64,000 nucleotides of DNA from the NCBI GenBank assembly GCA_947174505.1, contig CAMWJF010000016.1:1-64000 (forward strand), read 5' to 3'. This document shows, piece after piece, positions 54,901 to 60,886 of this stretch (position 1 is the first letter of the stretch; the number at the start of each line of letters is the position of its first letter). Below the pieces are notes generated by a model, which searched no databases, was not told the DNA's origin, and worked only from the letters and a program-made list of their open reading frames with translations. Made by a program: the position numbers and the translations under genes. The DNA is from an uncultured Lachnospiraceae bacterium. GTDB lineage: Bacteria; Bacillota; Clostridia; Lachnospirales; Lachnospiraceae.

Positions 54901-55635
54901 ACCATAATAGCGGATATTTGTAACTATATTGTGCAGCACCATCAGGGCAATGGAAAATTTGCCTCCCTGATAGAGGCGCTCTATCCGGAGATTCCACAGG
55001 ATGGCAATGATTTTGCAACCCACAGGCACCGTTTGACGAAACATCTCGCCGCTACGCTGGAAAGACGCCTTGCAATCGGAAACCGCGATTTGCTTACGAA
55101 CAGTCTGGTTGAGCACTTTAGCTGTCTGGCGGGCAATTCCCCGGCAAACCTCCGCTGGGGCAGGGGTGACTGGAACCGTTCCATTCAGGATAACTTTGAC
55201 CCGGAAAGATGGTTTTACTTCCTGCGTGAAGACAATACGTGTAATGTAAGCAACTTTTACTTTGACGAAAGCTGTGACCCGGGACAGCTGATCGGAATGC
55301 TAAGAAGCCGCTATCCGGGTATCCCTGAAATTCCACGCAATCAGCCCGGCTATTATCTGGCGGACAAAAAAGACGGTATCAGAATCGCCAGGCTGCTCGA
55401 AATGGGTTATCCGGTGCGTGTCCTACGCAAATATGTTTTAGATGCAATTGTAGGTGAAGTCGTTGACTGTTATCCGCTGATTGCAAGTTCGGGCAACCAT
55501 TTTCCGCTGGAGGGAGAAGGCGGCGTAAGAGACCGTTATGTCGATCCGCCAGCACTGCTTCCACGGCTTCCGATCTTCTATATCTCTCCGGACGCGCAGG
55601 GAAATTCCCGATGGATCCCTCTGCCGGAAGATTAA
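51919..55635 (+). CDS. 1238-aa protein with two LamG-like domains, unknown function
   Basis: No signal peptide. Residues 1-150 and about 195-340 look like LamG/concanavalin-type sandwiches (FSIAVRFLPDQLPEEGTLFSLG; TVSFSLYLAGENRRDGILFQSS). About 495-520 is a hydrophobic stretch, then a Pro-rich segment and a DDEDDDDDDKKKKK tract (about 540-556). Around 600-700 is another beta domain. The rest, rich in Cys (LALCADCAAHAGMKS near 711) and His/Arg, ends with a domain around GNHFPLEGEGGVRD. I do not recognise it. The hydrophobic segment may be membrane or a buried helix. It has its own terminator and pairs with the 334-aa gene. Confidence 0.7.
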   Translation: MNTNGFQALYCNKDGYAEIPWTHPEGNVFSIAVRFLPDQLPEEGTLFSLGEDWNVGFTRVETSAGHIRLCGKDICLQSAYAVLAQCKNTVIAVCRGRELEVYCNGISIGKAALSAGPKGASRLRIGENLSAVCIFDVTIFHRSLTLPEIQQCSVKKPTGFEKRILFSEDTAPADVTLHQCRTENCVYTLDCREGGFCLPNAKLPETYTVSFSLYLAGENRRDGILFQSSGLQVNIHYERGCTAPQLILRPSKGPERNVPRGIGQNQWIYITFVSDGSKYYIYFDDALVASMDNHSPAKQAEDITFGPFDGYMDTCTVVKYAVSAGQITGFLQNPPGIFATGLLYFCDFSSRQLLESRHNTGLTSSGAEIVLATGTGALTGVKREIDAPESQRPYSEFVNWQIGVLLRLLVEWIHGQFGIYPNRGNIDMSKDPWIIEINLRQFIHKDILSMPETQDILIDYDNINSEKLLELIQAMEKNGTLRKLMEYLYQEDEEQDGIAGLIEAILKTAMIAAVILAIKAMLTGIKPIPKPPKAPDPGEGPDDEDDDDDDKKKKKTYVRVKQVSLKGDMHITMNGGGNLGAASGTTGAEAEKAVTAVFFKKNGTQNPTLEVTLSFKGDKDDFTVTAKNTGSQVIAGIQKRISYSGSNSLKIACPVNPGQFSGSYGKCTETLRWSCRSQDGKQSAFLGETDFTLYFLEEKPCGPWKETVPVECLALCADCAAHAGMKSAGFFADYINYIGAKLSSRESAAVGAQFVSKKSFSRIDPAKKQKSVFYARKFSEACRFGKGAFTYNDGIYSAAIFGFLNGDQSVGTMGLCSGITWHEENQEEDGARLLFKKEENCFCPEEYIHSVITRTQHMEKTPDIYDPLLDAERLPFSENPDSPVTGEYDARYYREGNYLCGSYCQKFFTLDSSDWQIGDGTAVSFQTDGAADADKPEDLSEAPAVGLVGPGQHGYGHTYRTNIDPEVRVHIDRPAGEAQNFNEICHSISARQIDTIIADICNYIVQHHQGNGKFASLIEALYPEIPQDGNDFATHRHRLTKHLAATLERRLAIGNRDLLTNSLVEHFSCLAGNSPANLRWGRGDWNRSIQDNFDPERWFYFLREDNTCNVSNFYFDESCDPGQLIGMLRSRYPGIPEIPRNQPGYYLADKKDGIRIARLLEMGYPVRVLRKYVLDAIVGEVVDCYPLIASSGNHFPLEGEGGVRDRYVDPPALLPRLPIFYISPDAQGNSRWIPLPED

Positions 55636-55651
55636 TCGCACATTCTCAACT

Positions 55652-55679
55652 GGGGCAGTCTGAAAGGCTGCCCCTTTTT
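55652..55679 (+). terminator. Terminator of the two-gene unknown unit
   Basis: GGGGCAG, 9 bases, CTGCCCC, then five T. Confidence 0.92.
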
Positions 55680-55734
55680 CTACCATCGCTCTCCTGTGTA
55701 TCGGTATTTCGTTTATATTATTCTGCAATATCTA

Positions 55735-55763
55735 TTGACACCCCCGCGCCAGGACGTTATACT
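55735..55763 (+). promoter_or_regulatory. Strong promoter of the Uma2-like gene
   Basis: TTGACA, 17 bases, TATACT. Leader of about 150 bases before the ATG, with no clear structure. Confidence 0.8.
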
Positions 55764-55921
55764 TAATCCAATCGAGTGATCAAAAGAAGCGTGCGTTCGC
55801 ACATTCAGGCAGTATCTGCCGTTTACTCAACCATTACGATCAACTGACGGCAGAAACGCATGGACTGGTGCTGACATTCCATAGATATTGTCTTCTGCCA
55901 CATCAAAGAAGGAGGTATTTT

Positions 55922-56746
55922 ATGGAGTACGCGAAAATCAGGAAAGAGGAAGCGGAAATGGATCTGACGGAACAGGATTTGGTGAGGCTGGGCCTGACCC
56001 GGAAAGGGAAGTGGCAGTATACGATCTCGGATATCGAGGTGCTCCCGGAAAACGTGAGGGCGGAGCTGATCGACGGGGAGCTGTTTGTCAAGATGAACAC
56101 GCCGGAGACCATTCATCAGGATATTCTGATGGGTCTGAGCTTTCAGGTGGAGCTCTACATACAGAAAAAGAAAGGGAAATGCCATGTATTCCCCGCCCCG
56201 TTCGGCGTGCAGATTAAAAAGGACATATATAATTATGTCGAGCCGGATATCACGCTGATCTGCGACGATGAAAAGCTGAACAGGCAGGGCTGCTACGGCG
56301 CGCCGGATTTTGTGGTTGAAATCGTCTCTCCCTCGAACAGAAAGATGGACTATGTGAGAAAACTTGCCCTGTACCGGGAAACCGGGGTCAGAGAATACTG
56401 GATCGTTGACCCGAAGCATGAACAGGTGACGGTCCATGACCTGGCAAATGAAAAAGAGCCGGTGCTCCACCCGTTCTCAGAGCGGATTAAGGTGGGGATT
56501 TACGACGACCTGTATCTGGATATTGCAAACCGGCACGACACCTTGGAGGAAGTCATTGCCGAGGAACGGGAAGCCAGCCGTGAGGAAGGACTCGCAGAAG
56601 GGCGTGCAGAGGGACTGAAAGAAGGGGAAGCCAGACTTGCCGGACTGACTGCCATTCTGCTGCAGGAAGGCCGCACGGACGACTTAGCCAAAGCGGTTAC
56701 CGACCCGGCATACAGGGAAAGACTATATGGGGAGAAGGCTTTGTAA
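55922..56746 (+). CDS. Uma2-family (PD-(D/E)XK) putative endonuclease
   Basis: 274 aa. The Uma2/DUF820 core is present: NYVEPDITLICDD, PDFVVEIVSPSNRKMDYVRK and YRETGVREYWIVDPKHEQ, with the acid/Lys residues in place. The C-terminal 60 residues add a Glu/Gly-rich helical repeat (REEGLAEGRAEGLKEGEARL), an extension also seen in transposase-like nucleases. GGAGG precedes the ATG. The role of the family is poorly known, suggested to be defence or mobile-element related. Confidence 0.83.
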   Translation: MEYAKIRKEEAEMDLTEQDLVRLGLTRKGKWQYTISDIEVLPENVRAELIDGELFVKMNTPETIHQDILMGLSFQVELYIQKKKGKCHVFPAPFGVQIKKDIYNYVEPDITLICDDEKLNRQGCYGAPDFVVEIVSPSNRKMDYVRKLALYRETGVREYWIVDPKHEQVTVHDLANEKEPVLHPFSERIKVGIYDDLYLDIANRHDTLEEVIAEEREASREEGLAEGRAEGLKEGEARLAGLTAILLQEGRTDDLAKAVTDPAYRERLYGEKAL

Positions 56747-56886
56747 TGTCTCGCCTGTTTAGAAATGCCAGATAACGAAGTAACAGAACTTCGAACGTTT
56801 TTTACAGCCCAACCACATTATTGCATTTTTCACAAAATTTTCATTCCTTTTTTGGCATTTGTATGAGAAAAAGAACAAAGGTCGTC

Positions 56887-56916
56887 TTGACTGTGATTCG
56901 ACACATGGCATATAAT
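56887..56916 (+). promoter_or_regulatory. Promoter of the pyruvate formate-lyase operon
   Basis: TTGACT, 18 bases, TATAAT, 104 bases before the ATG of the enzyme core. The preceding gap (56747-56886) is AT-rich without a gene. Confidence 0.75.
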
Positions 56917-56925
56917 ATTCTTACC

Positions 56926-56966
56926 GATTCAGAGTGATGCACCGTGGTTGTGCATGATTCCGAATG
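56926..56966 (+). promoter_or_regulatory. Hairpin at the 5' end of the pfl transcript
   Basis: GATTC and GATGCAC on one side pair with GTGCAT and GAATGC on the other, a long stem with small bulges right after the expected transcript start (about 56923). It may stabilise the mRNA. Confidence 0.45.
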
Positions 56967-57020
56967 CATCCATATCACAGTTACTTTATTAAAATTTTAA
57001 AATAGGAGGTTGGTACAAAA

Positions 57021-59060
57021 ATGAGACCAGAATGGAAAGATTTTGTAGGCGGCAAGTGGGACAAAGAAGTAAATGTCCGCGACTTCATCCAGAGAAACTA
57101 TCATCCTTATGACGGTGACGAGGCATTCCTGGCTGAGCCTACACAGAACACAAAGGATCTTTGGGCACAGGTGCTTGATCTGCAGAAGCAGGAGCGTGAG
57201 GCAGGCGGCGTACTTGATATGGATACCAAGGTTGTATCCACCATCACTTCCCATGGCCCCGGCTATCTGGATAAGAGCAAAGAGACCATCGTAGGTTTCC
57301 AGACGGATAAGCCTTTCAAGCGTTCTTTACAGCCCTACGGCGGTATCAGAATGGCTGAGAAAGCCTGCTCCGACAACGGCTACGAGGTAGATCCCGAAAT
57401 CAGCGAGTTTTTCTCCACTCACAGAAAGACACACAACGCAGGCTGCTTTGATGCATACAATGCCGAGATGAGAGCTTGCCGTTCCTCCCACATCATCACA
57501 GGTCTTCCGGATGCATATGGCCGTGGCCGTATCATCGGTGACTACAGACGTGTGGCTCTGTACGGTATCGACAGACTGATCGAAGATAAGCAGGCACAGA
57601 AGGATTCCACCGGCCGTGTTATGACCGACGATGTGATCCGTCTCCGCGAGGAGCTTTCCGAGCAGATGGTTGCCCTGAAGCTGATGAAGGAAATGGCTGC
57701 TTCCTATGGCTGCGACATTTCCAAGCCCGCTTCTAACGTACAGGAAGCAATTCAGGCTACCTACTTCGGATATCTTTGCTCTGTAAAAGAGCAGAACGGC
57801 GCGGCTATGTCCCTTGGACGTACGTCTACATTCCTTGATGTATACGCTGAGAGAGACCTTGCTAACGGCACATTCACAGAGCAGCAGATTCAGGAGTTCG
57901 TTGACCACTTCATCATGAAGCTGCGTCTGATCAAGTTTGCACGTACACCTGAATACAACCAGATTTTCGCAGGCGATCCGGTATGGGTAACCGAGTCCCT
58001 CGGCGGTGTTGGCGTTGACGGCCGTCACATGGTAACGAAGATGAGCTTCCGTTATCTGCACACACTGACCAACTTAGGTCCTTCACCGGAGCCGAACCTG
58101 ACAGTTCTCTGGTCCACCAGACTTCCTGAGAACTGGAAGAAATACTGTGCGAAGATGTCCATCCAGACCTCTTCCATCCAGTACGAGAATGATGACCTGA
58201 TGAGAGTGACACACGGCGATGATTACGGTATTGCCTGCTGCGTATCCTCCATGGTTATCGGTAAGGAAATGCAGTTCTTCGGCGCACGCGCTAACGTTGC
58301 TAAATGTCTGCTGTACGCTTTGAACGGCGGTGTAGACGAAGTTACCAAAAAGCAGGTTGGTCCTAAATACCGTCCTGTCAGCGGCGATGTGCTGGATTAT
58401 GACGATGTTATGGATAAGTTCATCGATATGCTTGAGTGGCAGGCAGATGTGTATGTAAATACACTGAACATTATCCACTATATGCATGACAAATACTGCT
58501 ACGAGAGAGCAGAGATGGCTCTTCATGACAGAGACGTTAAGCGTTACTTCGCAACAGGTGTTGCAGGTCTCTCCATCGTGGCTGATTCCCTTTCCGCTAT
58601 TAAGTATGCGAAGGTTGAGCCCATCAGAGACGAGGACGGCATCATCGTTGACTTTAAGACAACCGGCGAGTTCCCGAAATATGGTAACGACGATGACCGC
58701 GTAGATGAGATTGCGCAGGAGATCGTTCACAAGTTCATGACCGCGATCAGAAGACACCACACCTACAGAAACGGTGTTCCTACAACCTCTATCCTTACCA
58801 TTACTTCCAACGTAACCTACGGTAAGGCTACTGGTAACACACCTGACGGACGTAAGAAAGGCCAGCCTTTCGCACCCGGCGCTAACCCGATGCACGGCCG
58901 TGATACCCACGGTGCAGTTGCTTCCCTGTCTTCCGTATCCAAGCTTCCGTTCAATGATGCACAGGATGGTATCTCCAATACCTTCACCATCATTCCGGGC
59001 GCTCTTGGTAAAGAGGATCAGGTATTCGCAGGCGACATCGAGGTAGACCTCAGCAAATAA
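57021..59060 (+). CDS. pflB: Pyruvate formate-lyase core lacking the glycyl-radical domain
   Basis: 679 aa versus about 740-760 for typical PFL. It converts pyruvate and CoA to acetyl-CoA and formate. The catalytic Cys pair is in [10 protein letters not shown] (Cys406-Cys407). Barrel landmarks such as [18 protein letters not shown] and [12 protein letters not shown] are intact. The protein ends at GDIEVDLSK with a normal stop, just before where the family continues into the domain GGQHLNVNV...RVSGYA. That domain is a separate gene at 59426. GGAGG precedes the ATG. Highly codon-biased, as for abundant enzymes. The two hairpins after the stop may set the ratio of core to radical subunit. Confidence 0.93.
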   Translation: MRPEWKDFVGGKWDKEVNVRDFIQRNYHPYDGDEAFLAEPTQNTKDLWAQVLDLQKQEREAGGVLDMDTKVVSTITSHGPGYLDKSKETIVGFQTDKPFKRSLQPYGGIRMAEKACSDNGYEVDPEISEFFSTHRKTHNAGCFDAYNAEMRACRSSHIITGLPDAYGRGRIIGDYRRVALYGIDRLIEDKQAQKDSTGRVMTDDVIRLREELSEQMVALKLMKEMAASYGCDISKPASNVQEAIQATYFGYLCSVKEQNGAAMSLGRTSTFLDVYAERDLANGTFTEQQIQEFVDHFIMKLRLIKFARTPEYNQIFAGDPVWVTESLGGVGVDGRHMVTKMSFRYLHTLTNLGPSPEPNLTVLWSTRLPENWKKYCAKMSIQTSSIQYENDDLMRVTHGDDYGIACCVSSMVIGKEMQFFGARANVAKCLLYALNGGVDEVTKKQVGPKYRPVSGDVLDYDDVMDKFIDMLEWQADVYVNTLNIIHYMHDKYCYERAEMALHDRDVKRYFATGVAGLSIVADSLSAIKYAKVEPIRDEDGIIVDFKTTGEFPKYGNDDDRVDEIAQEIVHKFMTAIRRHHTYRNGVPTTSILTITSNVTYGKATGNTPDGRKKGQPFAPGANPMHGRDTHGAVASLSSVSKLPFNDAQDGISNTFTIIPGALGKEDQVFAGDIEVDLSK

Positions 59061-59062
59061 CC

Positions 59063-59128
59063 GTGGTAAATTCCGGTGGAATTAACCACATGAGAAGTAC
59101 TTCTAAAGGCGGGACGCCAAGAAGTACT
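59063..59128 (+). other. Two intercistronic hairpins after the PFL core gene
   Basis: First: GTGGTAAATTCC/GGAATTAACCAC with one mismatch (59063-59089). Second: AGTACTTCT/AGAAGTACT (59096-59128). No T runs, so likely mRNA processing or stability elements. Confidence 0.55.
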
Positions 59129-59191
59129 AAGTATCACACGGGCACTGCTTTGCAGGCTCGGCATAAAATGAAATAGAAGGAGTTGTTGATT

Positions 59192-59404
59192 ATGGATGAC
59201 AAGCAAATGATAGATGATTTTATCAAGATGATGGATTCCGGGATGGCGCAGGGCGTCGGACATGTGAATGTCGATGTTGACGCCAGCACCGACAACTCTA
59301 AAAACGTACAGACTATGGGGTGCACGGATTGCTCCCGCACCCCGCTGGCCTGCAGCGTTCCCACACTCCACGACGGATTGGATGGGCTAGAAGATTACAA
59401 ATAA
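59192..59404 (+). CDS. 70-aa protein mimicking the start of the glycyl-radical subunit
   Basis: Starts with ATG after AAGGAG. Residues 1-30 (MIDDFIKMMDSGMAQGVGHV then NVDVD) align with the N-terminus of the radical subunit at 59426 ([22 protein letters not shown]). From residue 35 the sequences part: this one lacks the RVSGYA radical loop and ends in a short tail with MGCTDCSRTPLACSVPTLHDG, giving three Cys and an acidic end. It cannot be a spare radical subunit. A chaperone, inhibitor or docking role on the core is a guess. Confidence 0.75.
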   Translation: MDDKQMIDDFIKMMDSGMAQGVGHVNVDVDASTDNSKNVQTMGCTDCSRTPLACSVPTLHDGLDGLEDYK

Positions 59405-59425
59405 CAAATATGGGAGGACAATACA

Positions 59426-59662
59426 ATGGCAAATGCTCAGGTAGATAACTTAGTAAACTTATTAGATGGTTATGCAACAAAAGGCGGCCATCACCTTAAC
59501 GTAAACGTGCTCAACAGAGATATGTTACTGGATGCGCAGAAGCATCCTGAGAACTACCCTCAGTTGACCATCCGTGTATCCGGCTATGCAGTTAACTTCA
59601 TCAAGCTGACACCGGAACAGCAGGCGGACGTAATCTCCCGTACTTTCCACGAGAGTATCTAA
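59426..59662 (+). CDS. Stand-alone glycyl-radical subunit of PFL
   Basis: 78 aa with its own ribosome site (GGGAGGAC). The motif [18 protein letters not shown] and RVSGYAVNF, with radical Gly53, are the same as the C-terminal domain of normal PFL and of E. coli GrcA/YfiD, which can rescue damaged PFL. Here it is not a spare part because the core has no such domain. It must join with the core and be activated by the SAM enzyme PflA. A terminator follows. Confidence 0.9.
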   Translation: MANAQVDNLVNLLDGYATKGGHHLNVNVLNRDMLLDAQKHPENYPQLTIRVSGYAVNFIKLTPEQQADVISRTFHESI

Positions 59663-59686
59663 TAACGTCAAATCTGAAGAATGCCG

Positions 59687-59720
59687 GAAGCCTTGCGATA
59701 CATCGCAGGGCTTCTTTTTT
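59687..59720 (+). terminator. Terminator after the radical subunit
   Basis: GAAGCC.TGCGA / TCGCA.GGCTTC stem with T6. pflA lies beyond it, so pflA and the 62-aa gene may be transcribed separately or by read-through. Confidence 0.85.
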
Positions 59721-59833
59721 CTGGATTTTCTTTTTCGTCTATGCTATCATATAAGTATCTTATACATTTGTAATGAAGAGGAATAACCCGTAAATAAACT
59801 GTAGACAATTAAAACAGAAGGGTTGGTGATTAT

Positions 59834-60022
59834 ATGCCAAACGCAGCAGAAATTATCAGAGATTCCATTGCAGAGTTTTCAAGAGTACAAAACTGGATGT
59901 TGGGTATCGAAGACAAAAACTCAGCTGTCTATCTGTCGATGTATGATAGATACCTAGAATTAAAAATCACATTGATGTCTTTAGGTGTTAATCTTTTAAA
60001 GTTTGACAAAATAGAAGAATAA
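59834..60022 (+). CDS. 62-aa small protein, paralogue of the one at 18265
   Basis: 62 aa, helical, soluble, no signal. Starts at the ATG at 59834 after GGTTGGTGA. Begins MPNAAEIIRDSIAEF and ends LGVNLLKFDKIEE, and shares those ends and the middle with the 63-aa protein at 18265. It lies 16 bases before pflA, so it is likely co-expressed with it. Function not recognised. Confidence 0.75.
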   Translation: MPNAAEIIRDSIAEFSRVQNWMLGIEDKNSAVYLSMYDRYLELKITLMSLGVNLLKFDKIEE

Positions 60023-60038
60023 ATAAAGGAGTATTATT

Positions 60039-60803
60039 ATGCAGGGACGAATCCATTCCTTAGAAAGCTTCGGCACGGTAGACGGCCCCGGAACCCGGTT
60101 TGTGGTATTTGTGCAGGGCTGTCCGATGCGGTGTGCCTACTGCCACAACCCCGACACGTGGGAAATGAACGGCGGCACGCTGATGGAGCCGGAATACATT
60201 TTTGAACAGTATAAGAGAAACGAGGCCTTTTATCACGGCGGCGGCATCACCGTTACAGGAGGTGAACCGCTGATGCAGGTGGATTTTCTGATCGACCTGT
60301 TTACCATTGCAAAAAAGAATAATGTGCATACCTGTATCGATTCCTCCGGCATTGCCTACAAAAAGAATGCAAATCCGGAGTGGCTCGCAAAGCTGGATCG
60401 GCTGATGGAGTTGACTGATTTAGTCATGCTGGATATTAAGCACATTGATTCGGAAAAACACAAGGAGCTTACCTCCCAGCCCAACGAAGGGATTCTCGCA
60501 TTTGCGGAGTATTTGAACGAAAAGCACGTTGATATGTGGATTCGACACGTCATTGTTCCGGGTGTTACGGACGACGAGCAGTATCTGCACCAGCTTGGCT
60601 ATTTTATCGGCGCCTTCACTAATCTGAAGGCTCTGGACGCGCTTCCCTATCATACAATGGGGGAATCCAAATATGAGAAACTTGGCATGGAATACAAGCT
60701 CAAAGGCGTTCCTGCCATGGACAAGGATAAGCTGATTGAGAAAAAAAAGGTCATTCTGGACGGCATCCGCAAACGCCGGGAAGAGTTGGGCATAAACGCA
60801 TAA
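60039..60803 (+). CDS. pflA: Pyruvate formate-lyase activating enzyme
   Basis: 254 aa. Radical SAM enzyme that installs the glycyl radical. The cluster motif CPMRCAYC (Cys28, Cys32, Cys35), the SAM-binding GGITVTGGEPLMQ and the C-terminal region are typical of PflA. Preceded by AAAGGAG. The operon order is core, 70-aa gene, radical subunit, terminator, 62-aa gene, pflA. Confidence 0.95.
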   Translation: MQGRIHSLESFGTVDGPGTRFVVFVQGCPMRCAYCHNPDTWEMNGGTLMEPEYIFEQYKRNEAFYHGGGITVTGGEPLMQVDFLIDLFTIAKKNNVHTCIDSSGIAYKKNANPEWLAKLDRLMELTDLVMLDIKHIDSEKHKELTSQPNEGILAFAEYLNEKHVDMWIRHVIVPGVTDDEQYLHQLGYFIGAFTNLKALDALPYHTMGESKYEKLGMEYKLKGVPAMDKDKLIEKKKVILDGIRKRREELGINA

Positions 60804-60814
60804 TCAAACGGAAA

Positions 60815-60853
60815 AATGGGGCAGAATTGAAACTCGTTACTGCCCCATTTGTA
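60815..60853. terminator. Bidirectional terminator after pflA and the hybrid kinase
   Basis: Arms AAATGGGGCAG and CTGCCCCATTT, with an A run on the plus side and a T run on both. Convergent genes end here. Confidence 0.85.
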
Positions 60854-60886
60854 TACATAGAGAAAAATCGGGAAATCTGTGTGCTG

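Noticed and set aside
59063-59192. Frame correction that would fuse the PFL core to the radical domain
   Set aside because: There are over 360 bases and a full 70-aa gene between them, each with a ribosome site, so no single indel could join them.
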